Position numbers and translations under genes: made by a program
NCBI GenBank assembly: GCA_029862205.1
Contig: JAOTXT010000001.1
Location: forward strand, 122,936-186,935
DNA length: 64,000 nt
Source of the DNA: Paracoccaceae bacterium
GTDB lineage: Bacteria > Pseudomonadota > Alphaproteobacteria > Rhodobacterales > Rhodobacteraceae
Direction of reading: 5' to 3'
The notes under the pieces: generated by a model
Told to the model about the DNA's origin: nothing
What the model saw: the letters and a program-made list of their open reading frames with translations, nothing else
Database searches by the model: none
Shown here: positions 25,801 to 35,441 of the stretch, in pieces
How the letters are laid out: each line of letters starts with the position of its first letter
How positions within the stretch are numbered: the first letter of the stretch is position 1

Positions 25801-26612
25801 GCCACTTTCGCGACAAGACAGCGCTCGTCACCGGCGGCAATTCCGGGATCGGCCGGGGAATCGCGCTCCGGCTGGCCAAGGCCGGGGCACGTCTCATCAT
25901 TGTTGCGCGCGATCCCGAAAAAGGTGCTCGGGTTGTCGCCGAGGTCGAGGCAATGGGTGGCATGGCAGAATTCCACGCCCTCGATTTGGCCGAGGCGAAT
26001 CAAGTAACGGCGCTTGCGGACCGCCTCACGTCCTCGCTCGGTTCGCTCGATCTCCTGGTCAACAATGCCGGCGTCGGTATGTCCCGGGGCGGGGTCACGC
26101 GTCAGATGGGTCCGGTCGAACGCTGGAAGGCCCTGCGCGGCCCCAACTTGGACGCCACATACATGATGAGCGCGACGCTCCTGCCCCTGCTGGCAAAGTC
26201 GGATCAGGGCGCGATCGTCAACATCTCTTCAACCGCAACTTGGCACGGCAATTGGGGCCTATACTGCGCCGCCAAGGCCGGGATCGAAGGTCTGACCCGG
26301 GCCTTTGCCGCCGAGGCCGCGTCCCATGGCGTCAGGGTCAACGGGGTCAGCCCTGGCTGGATCGCGACTGAAAACGACGCCACAAGCCATCCTGCTGGCC
26401 CGAAGGGCGAATGGGCCCTGCCCCCATCGCTTTTCAACCGCATGGGCACACCGGACGAGATCGCCGCCGCCGTCCTTTTCCTCGGCGCGCCCGACGCATC
26501 CTTCATCACCGGCCAGACCCTGATCGTCGACGGTGGCATGATGGTGATCGACTACCCCTCGCTGCCGGCCTTAACCGAGAATGGCGACAAGCTACGCTCA
26601 AGGCCCGAATGA
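25797..26612 (+). CDS. Short-chain dehydrogenase/reductase
   Basis: 271-aa classical SDR starting at GTG 25797 in a GTGA overlap with purF. Motifs: TGGNSGIGRG, NNAG, Ser in NISSTATW, YCAAK (Tyr-x3-Lys), and the C-terminal FITGQTLIVDGGMMV end. Substrate unknown. The start is set by the overlap and by the SDR N-terminus. Confidence 0.85.
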   Translation: MSHFRDKTALVTGGNSGIGRGIALRLAKAGARLIIVARDPEKGARVVAEVEAMGGMAEFHALDLAEANQVTALADRLTSSLGSLDLLVNNAGVGMSRGGVTRQMGPVERWKALRGPNLDATYMMSATLLPLLAKSDQGAIVNISSTATWHGNWGLYCAAKAGIEGLTRAFAAEAASHGVRVNGVSPGWIATENDATSHPAGPKGEWALPPSLFNRMGTPDEIAAAVLFLGAPDASFITGQTLIVDGGMMVIDYPSLPALTENGDKLRSRPE

Positions 26613-27307
26613 CCGAGCGTTCAATGGACGGCCAGATCGCCCTCGTCACCGGCGCCTCACGAGGCTTCGGCTTTGCCTGCGCGGCCGCGATGGGGGCCGC
26701 CGGAGCGCATGTGATCGCGGTTGCGCGCACGGTCGGCGGACTCGAGGAACTCGACGACAAGATTCAGGCAAGCGGCGGCTCCGCCACCCTCGTGCCCTTG
26801 GACATCACCGACGATCCGGCCTTGGAGCGACTTGGTGCAGCGATCCATGACCGTTGGGGCCATGTCGACATCTGGCTGCACACCGCGATCCAGGCCGCGC
26901 CTCTGCAACCCGCCGAGCATATCGATGCCAAGGAACTCGACCACAGCATCGCCACCAATATTCGCGCCTTGCAACGCCTGATCCGGGTCGTTGATCCGTT
27001 GCTGCGCCTGGCCAAGGCACCCATGGCCCTGATCGCGGCAGACGACGCGGATGGCGCTAAGTTCCACGGAACCTACGCGATTGCCAAAGCGGCCCAATCC
27101 GCTCTCACCCACGCCTGGGCCGCCGAGACAAAGGGCCGCCTGACCGTGGCCGAAATCGTGCCGCCATCCATGCCGACCGCGCTCCGTGCCCGGTTCTTCC
27201 CCGGCGAGGACCGCGATGCGCTCACCCCCATCGACGCCGCCGCCGCCCGGCTGGTAGACGCCATATCCAAAGGAAAGATCACCAGCGGATCGCGGACCGC
27301 TCTCTGA
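26609..27307 (+). CDS. Short-chain dehydrogenase/reductase-like protein with altered active site
   Basis: 232-aa SDR-fold protein, ATGA-coupled to the previous SDR. The Rossmann motif TGASRGFGFA and YAIAK (Tyr-x3-Lys) remain, but the catalytic Ser region reads ALIAADDADG with no serine and the NNAG motif is LHTAIQA. It may be inactive or act on a different substrate. Function unknown. Confidence 0.8.
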   Translation: MTERSMDGQIALVTGASRGFGFACAAAMGAAGAHVIAVARTVGGLEELDDKIQASGGSATLVPLDITDDPALERLGAAIHDRWGHVDIWLHTAIQAAPLQPAEHIDAKELDHSIATNIRALQRLIRVVDPLLRLAKAPMALIAADDADGAKFHGTYAIAKAAQSALTHAWAAETKGRLTVAEIVPPSMPTALRARFFPGEDRDALTPIDAAAARLVDAISKGKITSGSRTAL

Positions 27308-27314
27308 GCCTCGA

Positions 27315-28097
27315 TCAGCCGGGCCGGGGTGGTGGTCGCGGCGCCTCGGCGGGACCCAATCCGACTGGAATGGGCGTGACCGGCAAGGCCGCGATCGCCG
27401 CTTCCTCCTCGACCCGCGGCATTGTATTGGCTCGGCGCAGGACCTGAACTTGGCGCGCCAGGAAGACCAGCATCGCGGTATCCGACACCGCCCGGCTCTT
27501 GAACCCGCTCACGGTCGCCAGGACCAGCCGGTCATTGACGCCCACGAATGCACGCCAGAAGCGCGAAGAGAGGACCGACCGAGCGGTGACATTCTCGTCG
27601 ACCAGCACATAGATGACGCCGCCCATGCGTTTGACGGCCACCAATGTCCCCGGCGCCTTGCTTCGGCCGCGGCCCAACAACTTCAATCCATCGGGCGAGG
27701 TAAGCTGCGCCTCGAAGGCGTCGAGCGCGCCCGGCTCGGTCCGGAAAGCCGGTTCGCCAGAAATCGAGAGCGTCAGGATACCGGGATACACGTCCGCTGG
27801 ATCCTCTACCCGTGCGAGACAAACGGACACCATCGCGAAGACCACCTTCCCGTTGTCAGCGATCGACTGATCGTCCAGGCAATGGCCCCTGGGCGGCACG
27901 ACCACGACCTCGCGGCCGCGCGCCCGGAAGACAGCGCGTTCGGGCCTCACGTCCAAGGCGACGACGCCCTTCTCACCCTGCCGGCGCAACAACTCTGCGT
28001 CGCGCCCGCTCAACCCCGGATCGGTCGGTGCGGGCGCCTCGCACGCTGCGAGCAACGCCGCGGAGAGAAGCGGCACCCAGCGCCGAACGGCAATCAT
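27315..28097 (-). CDS. Predicted lipoprotein of unknown function
   Basis: 260 aa; signal peptide with lipobox LLSAALLAACEAP (Cys near residue 19). The mature part has a conserved-looking VVVPPRGHCLDDQSI segment with one Cys and a second Cys in MVSVCLARV, and a Pro-rich C-terminus. It follows ilvD by 25 bp in the same direction. I do not recognise a family. Confidence 0.65.
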   Translation of the reverse strand: MIAVRRWVPLLSAALLAACEAPAPTDPGLSGRDAELLRRQGEKGVVALDVRPERAVFRARGREVVVVPPRGHCLDDQSIADNGKVVFAMVSVCLARVEDPADVYPGILTLSISGEPAFRTEPGALDAFEAQLTSPDGLKLLGRGRSKAPGTLVAVKRMGGVIYVLVDENVTARSVLSSRFWRAFVGVNDRLVLATVSGFKSRAVSDTAMLVFLARQVQVLRRANTMPRVEEEAAIAALPVTPIPVGLGPAEAPRPPPRPG

Positions 28098-28122
28098 TCC
28101 GATTGTCCGCGGCCCGATCCGA

Positions 28123-29880
28123 TCAGAGGTCGGCGTAACAGTGACGCTCTGCCGCGCCGCCCGGATGGGTCACCGCCCCGTCCTTGGCCGCACCCGCAAG
28201 CTGGGCGTATTTCCACAGCGCCCCTGCCCCATAAATGGTCTCGCGCGGGCCCGTCCATTCCTTGCGCCGGGCACGCAGTTCCTTCTGGGTCAGCTTGACC
28301 TTCAAGGTGCCCTTGCGCGCGTCGATTTGGATGATGTCGCCGTTCTTCAAAAGACCGATAGGCCCGCCGCCCGCCGCCTCCGGGCCTACATGGCCGACGC
28401 AAAAGCCCCGGGTTGCGCCCGAAAAGCGCCCATCGGTGATCAGTGCCACCTTGCCGCCCATCCCCTGGCCGCTCAGCGCAGCCGTGGTGGCCAGCATCTC
28501 GCGCATCCCTGGGCCGCCCTTGGGTCCTTCGTTGCGGATGACCAGGACCTCACCCTCTTTGTATTCGCGCTTCTGGACTGCTTCGAAGCACTCTTCCTCG
28601 TTCTCGAAAACCCGCGCCGGGCCTTCAAACTTGAGCTTCTTCATGCCGGCGACCTTCACGATCGCACCTTCGGGTGCCAGGTTGCCGATCAGGCCGACAA
28701 CCCCGCCCGTCGCCGTGATCGGCTTTTCGATCGGGTGAATGATCTTGCCGTCCGCCTCGCCCGCGATGTCGTCGAGGTTCTCCTTCAGCGTCCGGCCGGT
28801 CGCGGTGATGCAATCGCCGTGCAGATAGCCCTTCCGCATCAGCTCCTTCATCACGACGGGGATACCGCCCGCCTCGTAGAGGTCCTTCGCGACATAGCGC
28901 CCGCCGGGCTTCAGATCGACGAAATAAGGGGTGTCCTTGAAAATGTCGCAGACATCCTGGAGATCGAACCTGATCCCCGCCTCATGCGCCATCGCCGGCA
29001 GGTGCAGGCCTGCATTGGTCGAGCCGCCGGTGCAGGCAACGACCCGGGCCGCATTCTCCAGGCTTTCGCGGGTCACCACATCGCGCGAGCGAATACCCTG
29101 GGCCAGCAGGCTCATCACTGCCCGTCCCGAGGCCTCGGCATAGTGGTCACGTGACTCGTAGGGTGCCGGGGCGCCCGAGGATTGCGGCAACGCCAAGCCA
29201 ATGGCCTCGGAGACGCAGGCCATGGTGTTCGCGGTGAATTGGCCCCCGCAGGCACCAGCTGAGGGGCAGGCAACCCGTTCCAGGATATCGAGTGCCGCAT
29301 CCGATAGCGAGCCGTTCTGATACCGCCCCACCGCCTCGAACATATCCTGCACGGTCAGATCGCGCGTCGCAAAATCCTCGGGCACGTCCGCGCCGATCGG
29401 CGCCCTGCCCGGCAGGATCGACCCGCCATAAAGAAAGACCGAGGGCACGTTCAACCGGACCATGGCCATCATCATGCCCGGCAGCGACTTGTCGCACCCG
29501 GCCAGCCCCACCACCGCGTCATAGGCGTGCCCACGCATGGTCAGCTCGACCGTATCGGCAATCGCCTCGCGGCTCGCCAGCGAGGACTTCATCCCCTCGT
29601 GCCCCATGGCAATCCCGTCGGTCACGGTGATGGTCGTGAACTCCCGGGGCGTCCCATGGCCCTCCTTGACCCCCAGCTTCACGGCCTGAGCTTGGCGATT
29701 CAGCGCAATGTTGCATGGCGCGGCCTCGTTCCAGCAGGTGGCAACGCCGATGAAGGGGCGGTGGATCTCCTCGTCGCTGAGGCCCATCGCATAGAAATAC
29801 GACCGGTGCGGCGCCCGCGCCGGACCCTCGGTCACATGCCGGCTGACCAGTTTGGATTTGTCGAAGGTCTTCGCGTCCAT
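28123..29880 (-). CDS. ilvD: Dihydroxy-acid dehydratase IlvD
   Basis: Fe-S dehydratase making 2-ketoisovalerate and 2-keto-3-methylvalerate in valine/isoleucine synthesis. 585 aa; cluster cysteines in [21 protein letters not shown] and CPSAGACGG; Mg/substrate motif [10 protein letters not shown]. Start ATG 29878-29880 ([11 protein letters not shown]) is chosen over upstream frame extension to 30003, which is atypical and Arg-rich. Confidence 0.96.
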   Translation of the reverse strand: MDAKTFDKSKLVSRHVTEGPARAPHRSYFYAMGLSDEEIHRPFIGVATCWNEAAPCNIALNRQAQAVKLGVKEGHGTPREFTTITVTDGIAMGHEGMKSSLASREAIADTVELTMRGHAYDAVVGLAGCDKSLPGMMMAMVRLNVPSVFLYGGSILPGRAPIGADVPEDFATRDLTVQDMFEAVGRYQNGSLSDAALDILERVACPSAGACGGQFTANTMACVSEAIGLALPQSSGAPAPYESRDHYAEASGRAVMSLLAQGIRSRDVVTRESLENAARVVACTGGSTNAGLHLPAMAHEAGIRFDLQDVCDIFKDTPYFVDLKPGGRYVAKDLYEAGGIPVVMKELMRKGYLHGDCITATGRTLKENLDDIAGEADGKIIHPIEKPITATGGVVGLIGNLAPEGAIVKVAGMKKLKFEGPARVFENEEECFEAVQKREYKEGEVLVIRNEGPKGGPGMREMLATTAALSGQGMGGKVALITDGRFSGATRGFCVGHVGPEAAGGGPIGLLKNGDIIQIDARKGTLKVKLTQKELRARRKEWTGPRETIYGAGALWKYAQLAGAAKDGAVTHPGGAAERHCYADL

Positions 29881-30098
29881 GCCTTTTTCCGCCTCCCGCG
29901 CGGATCGCCACGATTCCTTGCCGGCGCGCAGACTAACCACTGCCCTCCGGAGTGACCAGCAGATATGCGCGCGATTTCGGCGAGGGGGCGCAGAATCAGC
30001 CACTATCTGTTATAGCTTTTGATCACAATCAATGCGCCGGAGCCGGTGCCTGACTATGTCAGAATCCGCTGAACCGGTGACGTCGGAGGAGGCCGAAA

Positions 30099-30314
30099 AT
30101 GAGCAAACATCCAATCGATCATGACCGCAACCGCGATGATGCGAAGGTCGCCAAAGCGTATAGCCGGATCGAGCGCGAAAAGGCCGGTGGCGCGGGCGAT
30201 CCAAAGGTAAAGGCGCTGACGAAATCCACGCGGCAAGCCGAGGCCACCACCGAGGCGAGCGGCGAGCGGGTAAAAAAGTTTCTCAAGATTGATCGCGAAA
30301 CCGCTGATACGTAG
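30099..30314 (+). CDS. Small hypothetical protein
   Basis: 71-aa, strongly charged protein (SKHPIDHDRNRDDAKVAKAY start) with no membrane segment, Cys or Trp, likely helical/disordered. The ATG has a near-perfect ribosome site (GGAGGAGG about 6 nt upstream), the best in this intergenic area, so I accept it over the overlapping minus-strand frame. Family not recognised. Confidence 0.6.
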   Translation: MSKHPIDHDRNRDDAKVAKAYSRIEREKAGGAGDPKVKALTKSTRQAEATTEASGERVKKFLKIDRETADT

Positions 30315-30410
30315 CGTATTTAAGAATTCCAAAGCCTGACGCAAACTTGCCTGAATTTCGGTGGATACTCCGTCACGGATGTTGCTTGCTTACATTGACG
30401 GAGCGATCTT

Positions 30411-31523
30411 GTGATGATTCCTTTAGACTCTTATGTCGCCGCGGCCGCGCGCAGAACCAATGGCGCGCGCAGTTGGGGCTGGTCTATCGGGCTGGCAATC
30501 GCTCTCGGCATCCTCGGAGCCGCCTTCGGCGGCGCATTTGTTAGCAACTACTCCGGGCCAAACGTCGATACAATTTCAGTCGTTCTGGCGGCGCTCGCGG
30601 GGTTTATAGTTGCCGGACCGATACTCGGCGGGCTGATCGCATGGTTGCGCCTCTCCAGAATGATGGTGGGCGTGTTCTTGATTTCCCTTGGCTGGCTGCT
30701 GTGGACGATCCTGACCATGAGCGTGGTCGTCCTCTACCACCTGATCACGGGCCACCCCTTGGCCGAGTCCTTAAGCGTTGTCAGCGCGCTTCTGGAGGAT
30801 TCCAGCCCCGTCGGCGTCCTCTTCAAACTGGTCACGTTCTTCGGCATCTGGCCCGCGGCTTGGGCGACGGTGCGCCTGCTGCACGCCCAGCCCTTCGGGA
30901 CGCTCTTCTCGCCCGAGCGCCGTATCCGCTGGGGCGATTTCGTCCTTGGCTTCGCGATGGCCGGCGGCTTCTGGCTGGTGACCATCGTCATTGGGATCGC
31001 CATCATCGGCGCGCCGGCACGCACCGAGCTTAGCATCGGCGCCTGGGCCATCGCGCTGGCCCCGCTGGCGATCATGGTCTTCTTTCAGGCCTCGGCCGAG
31101 GAGCTGATCTTCCGCGGCTATATCCTGCAGCAATTGGCGGTGCGGTGGCGCAACCCGATCATTTGGGGGTTCCTGCCCGCCTTCCTTTTCGGCCTTGCCC
31201 ATTACGGCAACGGCGCTCCGCTGGGCGTGGGATGGCACTACGTGGTGGTGACGCTGCTCTTCGGCACGACGGCGGCCGCCATGGTCTGGCGCACCGGCAG
31301 CCTGGCCGCGGCCATGGGCATGCATACCGGGTTCAACATCTTCTCGCTGTCGATCATCGGCCTCGAGGGCATCCTCGACGGCACCCAGCTCTTCCTCTAC
31401 GGCGTCGACAAGATCGAACTGTTGTTCTACGCCGACGGCATCTCGACGTTCGCGGTGCTGCTGTTCGTGCTGTCGCCGCTCTGCCCGCTAAGGCCACGTC
31501 AGGCCGAGCCAGCGGCGGCTTAA
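30411..31523 (+). CDS. CPBP family intramembrane glutamic endopeptidase
   Basis: 370-aa membrane protein with about eight hydrophobic segments and the CPBP/Rce1 motifs: EELIFRGYILQQL (catalytic Glu-Glu and Arg), FGLAHYGN (His), and HTGFNIFSLS. Members cleave CAAX-type or bacteriocin-related substrates; the target here is unknown. Start is GTG 30411 (GGAG 7 nt upstream) or ATG 30414. Its stop overlaps the valS stop by 3 bp on the opposite strand. Confidence 0.85.
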   Translation: MMIPLDSYVAAAARRTNGARSWGWSIGLAIALGILGAAFGGAFVSNYSGPNVDTISVVLAALAGFIVAGPILGGLIAWLRLSRMMVGVFLISLGWLLWTILTMSVVVLYHLITGHPLAESLSVVSALLEDSSPVGVLFKLVTFFGIWPAAWATVRLLHAQPFGTLFSPERRIRWGDFVLGFAMAGGFWLVTIVIGIAIIGAPARTELSIGAWAIALAPLAIMVFFQASAEELIFRGYILQQLAVRWRNPIIWGFLPAFLFGLAHYGNGAPLGVGWHYVVVTLLFGTTAAAMVWRTGSLAAAMGMHTGFNIFSLSIIGLEGILDGTQLFLYGVDKIELLFYADGISTFAVLLFVLSPLCPLRPRQAEPAAA

Positions 31524-34500
31524 CTCAAACCTTCTATCCGTGCCTGCGCTGCTGCCAGCCGTTCCCGCTCGGCGGCGGCGACGGCCAGGCGCTCGCGTTG
31601 TTCCTCAATCACTTCGGCCGGGGCACGCGAGAGAAATTTCTCGTTCGCCAGCTTGCCCTCCAGCCCGCCGATCTCCTTTTCCAACTTGCCCACGGCCTTG
31701 GCCAAGCGCGTGCCTTCGGCGGCAACGTCAATCACCTCCGCCAGCGGGAGGTTGACCGCGCAATCCTCCATCGCCAGCGTGATTGCGCCATCGGGGGCCT
31801 GATCCACGACAGAGGCATCGGAGAGCTGCGCCAAGCGTAGGATCATCGCTTCGTTCCGGCCGAGCCGCCCGGTAACCGCGTCGCCTGGCCCGGTGATCGC
31901 CATCGGAATACGTGCCCCATCAGGAACGTTCATCGCCGAGCGCGCCGAACGGATTTCCTCGATCAGCCGGATTACCCAATCCATCTCGCGATCGGCGGCC
32001 TCGTCGGCCACGGTGTCGTCAAGAGCCGGCCAGTCCGCGTGAATCAGTGGCTTTTCGCGGGTCGCCAAGTTGCCCCACAACTCCTCGGTAATGAAGGGAA
32101 CGATTGGGTGGAGCATGATCAAGCACTGATCCAGCGCCCAAGCCATGGTGGCCCGGGTCTCGGCGCGGACCGCCTCGTCGGGTCCGGTCAGGAGGGGCTT
32201 TGACGACTCGACATACCAGTCGCAGAAGACCTTCCAGACATGGTCATAGAGCGCCCCGGCCGCTTCGTTAAACTTGCAGGCTTCGAGTGCCGCGTCCACC
32301 TTGCGAAGCGTCCGCGCGGTCTCGCCAACAATCCATTTGTTCGGCGTCTGGGTCGGATCCACCGGTGGTGCGGCAGGCGCGCCGCCCTCGTAGCAGCCGT
32401 TCATCTCGGCGAACCTGGCCGCGTTCCAAAGTTTCGTGCCGAACCGCCGACCGCCATCGACCGCCTGCTCCGAGAGGCGGAGCTGGCGGCGCCCCTGCAC
32501 CTCCTGACTCGCCAAGGTGAACCGCAGGGCATCGGCGCCGTATTTCTCGATCAGTTCCAGGGGGTCGATGATGTTGCCCTGGGACTTGGACATCTTCTTG
32601 CCCTTGGCATCGACCACGATCGAGTTGATGTAGACCGTGTCGAAAGGAACCTCGTCCATGAACTTCAGCCCCATCATCATCATCCGGGCGACCCAGAAGA
32701 AGATGATGTCATTGCCGGTGATCAGAACATCGGTCTTGTAGTAGCGGTCGAGTTCCGGCGTCTTCTCTGGCCAGCCGAGCGTCGAGAACGGCCAGAGCGC
32801 GGATGAGAACCAGGTGTCGAGGACATCTTCGTCGCGTTTGAGCACAATCCCAGCAAGGAATTCACGTCCTTCGTCCGTGACGACGGTTTCCGATCCCATG
32901 CCATGAGACCTCACCGCCGGCTGTCCATCAGGTCGATGGGCAGGACGGTCCTGAAAACGAATCTCAACCTTCGATCCGTAGTAGCGTGCCGCTTGCGCCG
33001 CCACATCCTGCTCGTCTTCCCCACAAAATTGCTTTGGCCCGACTCCGCCAGCCTTTGCTGGCCCATACCAAACCGGAATCTGATGCCCCCACCAGAGCTG
33101 GCGCGAGATGCACCAGGGTTCGATGTTCTCCATCCAGTGGTAGTAGGTGTTCTCCCAGTTCTTCGGCGCAAACTCGGTCAGCCTTTGCCTGACCGCCTTG
33201 ATGGCGGGCTTGGCGAGCGTCGCCGCATCGACGAACCACTGGTCTGTCAGCATCGGCTCGATGACCACCTTCGAGCGGTCGCCATACGGAGCCATGATCT
33301 TCTTGGCCTCGACGAAAGAAATGATTTGAGGTCCCGGGTCTTCGCCCGGGACATCGGTGCTCTCCCCATTGTCCCGGACTTGATCCGGGACCTCTTTGCC
33401 AACGGAGATACGCGGATCATTGGCGGGCACCATCACCGCCAGACCCTCGGCGGTGATCTGCTCGACCACGCGCTTCCTCGCATCATACCGGTCGAGCCCG
33501 CGCAGGTCATCCGGGACCAGGTTGATCGCGTCGATCTCGGCCTCGGACATGCTCGCCCCGTCAACGATCTGCTGGGCCAGCGCGGCGCATTCCACATAAG
33601 GCGCGCCGTCGTCGCGCATATGCGCCTTGGTGTCCATCAGCCGGTATTTCGGGATGTCATTTCGGTTCGCAACGCCATAATCGTTGAAGTCGTGCGCCCC
33701 GGTGATCTTGACGGCTCCGCTACCGAAATCCGGGTCCGGGTAGTCGTCCGTGATGATCGGGATCAGGCGCCGGTGCTCCTTCGGCCCGACCGGGATTTCG
33801 CAGAGTTGGCCCACGATCGGCGCATAGCGCTCGTCCGATGAATGCACCGCCACCGCGCCGTCGCCCAACATCGTCTCGGGGCGCGTGGTGGCAATGGAAA
33901 TGTAGTCGCGAGTCTCTCTGAGCGTGACGTTCCCGTCCTCGTCCTTCTCGACATATTCGTATGTCGCCCCGCCCTCCAGCAGATATTTGAAGTGCCACAT
34001 ATGGCCGTCGACCTCGATATTCTCGACCTCGAGGTCCGAGATCGCGGTCTCGAACTGGGGGTCCCAGTTGACCAGCCGCTTGCCCTTGTAGATCAGGCCT
34101 TCGTCGTAGAGCTGGACGAAGACCTTCAGCACCGCCGCCGACAGCCCCTCGTCCATGGTGAAACGATCGCGCTCCCAGTCGCACGAGGCGCCAAGCCGTT
34201 TCAGCTGGTTCAAGATCGTGCCGCCGGATTCGTGCTTCCACTCCCAGACCTTGTCGACGAAGGCCTCACGCCCCATCTCGCGGCGCCCGGGCTGCTGGGT
34301 CTCCATCAGCATCCGCTCGACCACCATCTGGGTGGCGATGCCCGCATGGTCCGTGCCCGGCTGCCACAGCGTGTCGTAGCCTTGCATCCGCTTCCATCGG
34401 ATCAGAATGTCCTGAAGCGCGTTGTTGAGCGCATGACCCATATGCAGCGAGCCGGTGACATTGGGCGGTGGAATGACGATGCAAAAGGTCTCGTCGCGCG

Positions 34501-34591
34501 AGGCATTGGCACCCGCGCGGAACCGGCCCTCAGCTTCCCATTTCGCATAAATGCGGCGTTCGGCTTCCGCCGCGTCGAAGGTCTTGTCCAT
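31520..34591 (-). CDS. valS: Valyl-tRNA synthetase with an inserted palindrome-derived segment
   Basis: Charges tRNA-Val; 1023 aa class I synthetase. HIGH motif PPNVTGSLHMGHAL near the N-terminus, KMSKSQGN in the catalytic domain, and the C-terminal coiled coil (KLEKEIGGLEGKLANEKFL). Residues about 401-421 (VPDQVRDNG, VPGEDPG) come from two GTCCCGG palindromes, inserted between the editing domain and the FVEAKKIMAPYGDRSKVVIEPMLTDQW block. That 30-residue stretch is not a usual feature of ValRS. Start ATG 34589-34591. Confidence 0.96.
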   Translation of the reverse strand: MDKTFDAAEAERRIYAKWEAEGRFRAGANASRDETFCIVIPPPNVTGSLHMGHALNNALQDILIRWKRMQGYDTLWQPGTDHAGIATQMVVERMLMETQQPGRREMGREAFVDKVWEWKHESGGTILNQLKRLGASCDWERDRFTMDEGLSAAVLKVFVQLYDEGLIYKGKRLVNWDPQFETAISDLEVENIEVDGHMWHFKYLLEGGATYEYVEKDEDGNVTLRETRDYISIATTRPETMLGDGAVAVHSSDERYAPIVGQLCEIPVGPKEHRRLIPIITDDYPDPDFGSGAVKITGAHDFNDYGVANRNDIPKYRLMDTKAHMRDDGAPYVECAALAQQIVDGASMSEAEIDAINLVPDDLRGLDRYDARKRVVEQITAEGLAVMVPANDPRISVGKEVPDQVRDNGESTDVPGEDPGPQIISFVEAKKIMAPYGDRSKVVIEPMLTDQWFVDAATLAKPAIKAVRQRLTEFAPKNWENTYYHWMENIEPWCISRQLWWGHQIPVWYGPAKAGGVGPKQFCGEDEQDVAAQAARYYGSKVEIRFQDRPAHRPDGQPAVRSHGMGSETVVTDEGREFLAGIVLKRDEDVLDTWFSSALWPFSTLGWPEKTPELDRYYKTDVLITGNDIIFFWVARMMMMGLKFMDEVPFDTVYINSIVVDAKGKKMSKSQGNIIDPLELIEKYGADALRFTLASQEVQGRRQLRLSEQAVDGGRRFGTKLWNAARFAEMNGCYEGGAPAAPPVDPTQTPNKWIVGETARTLRKVDAALEACKFNEAAGALYDHVWKVFCDWYVESSKPLLTGPDEAVRAETRATMAWALDQCLIMLHPIVPFITEELWGNLATREKPLIHADWPALDDTVADEAADREMDWVIRLIEEIRSARSAMNVPDGARIPMAITGPGDAVTGRLGRNEAMILRLAQLSDASVVDQAPDGAITLAMEDCAVNLPLAEVIDVAAEGTRLAKAVGKLEKEIGGLEGKLANEKFLSRAPAEVIEEQRERLAVAAAERERLAAAQARIEGLS
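33331..33391. repeat. Palindrome doublet translated within valS
   Basis: Two perfect 8-bp stems 18 bp apart: GTCCCGGG-N6-CCCGGGAC (33331-33352) and GTCCCGGA-N5-TCCGGGAC (33371-33391). They share the GTCCCGG core. Both are in frame with valS and add about 20 codons without a stop. Confidence 0.8.
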
Positions 34592-34670
34592 GTCCCGGCC
34601 CGTCTGCCCGTGATCAGCAATTTCGGGGTTCTTACAGTGCGGGCGCCGAGGGGAAAAGGGGCGTCGGCCC

Positions 34671-35372
34671 CTACTTCTTGCGCGCGAGCGCGATGTCGAT
34701 CTCGTTGCGCACCATTATCTGGATGTTCCGCGACAGCGAGCGACCGGTCTCGCCTTGAAATTCCTCTTGCAGGACCTCTCGAATCGCCGCTTTCAACGCC
34801 TCCGGGTCCAGCCCTTGCGGCTCTGGGACAGACCCAAGCGCCCCCTCACCCTCGTCGGCTGGACGTTCCTCAGCTGAGCCATCGTCAGGCTGATCGATCT
34901 CGGCCGTCACTTCCTCATCAACCTCGCCGTCCGCAATGCCGTGATCCGGTTCTCCATCAGGCATCGCGCCACCGGGCGGTTCGGTTTTATCCTCGTCCTG
35001 TTCGCTGACGCCCGCATTGACCGCGGCAAGGAAGGCACGGATCGCATCCGAGCCTGGCGCCTCGTCGCCGCCCTCGGCCGGCGCCGCGCCTGTTGCTTCA
35101 TACTCGGCAATCACGGAGGCGGCGCTCGCCCTCAAACGGGCGCTGGCGGCCAATTCGTCAAAGCCATGTTCCGGGACCGAAGCGTCTTCGGGCATCAACT
35201 GGCCGGCTCCCAGCACAACCTCGTCGTCCGGCCGTGCATCGGTGATTTCGCCGGAAGACGCCGTCAACGGCCGAGCTTCTCCGAGAGCATCGAGCTCTTC
35301 GAATTCGGCTTCGACACCATCACCGCCGAACATTTTACGGAATGACGATGCCAAACTGCTCTTTTGGCTCAT
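34671..35372 (-). CDS. Acidic, probably disordered protein; PopZ-like by synteny
   Basis: 233 aa: a short basic N-terminus, a long acidic Pro/Glu/Asp-rich region (residues about 25-185), and a helical end (LKAAIREVLQEEF, SRNIQIMVRNEI). PopZ, the polar organiser of Caulobacter, has the same plan (acidic Pro-rich middle, helical C-terminus) and, as I recall, lies between tolC and valS in related genomes. The PopZ N-terminal EEILASIRRII motif is absent, so homology is unproven. ATG 35370-35372; an upstream in-frame ATG at 35402 lies in a hairpin. Confidence 0.6.
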   Translation of the reverse strand: MSQKSSLASSFRKMFGGDGVEAEFEELDALGEARPLTASSGEITDARPDDEVVLGAGQLMPEDASVPEHGFDELAASARLRASAASVIAEYEATGAAPAEGGDEAPGSDAIRAFLAAVNAGVSEQDEDKTEPPGGAMPDGEPDHGIADGEVDEEVTAEIDQPDDGSAEERPADEGEGALGSVPEPQGLDPEALKAAIREVLQEEFQGETGRSLSRNIQIMVRNEIDIALARKK

Positions 35373-35400
35373 CGCGCGTGCCGCCTTTGAGGTTGACCCC

Positions 35401-35430
35401 ATCGGGGCCCAGCCGGCTGGGGGCCCCGAT
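35401..35430. repeat. Strong hairpin between tolC and the PopZ-like gene
   Basis: Perfect 10-bp stem ATCGGGGCCC (35401-35410) and GGGCCCCGAT (35421-35430); the 10-nt loop contains the self-complementary AGCCGGCT. It follows the tolC stop (minus strand) by 11 bp and covers an alternative ATG (35402) of the next gene. No T run follows in either direction. Confidence 0.7.
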
Positions 35431-35441
35431 CGGGCAGTATT

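Noticed and set aside
30054..30344. 96-codon minus-strand frame overlapping the 71-aa gene
   Set aside because: No ribosome site; the plus-strand gene has GGAGGAGG directly before its ATG.
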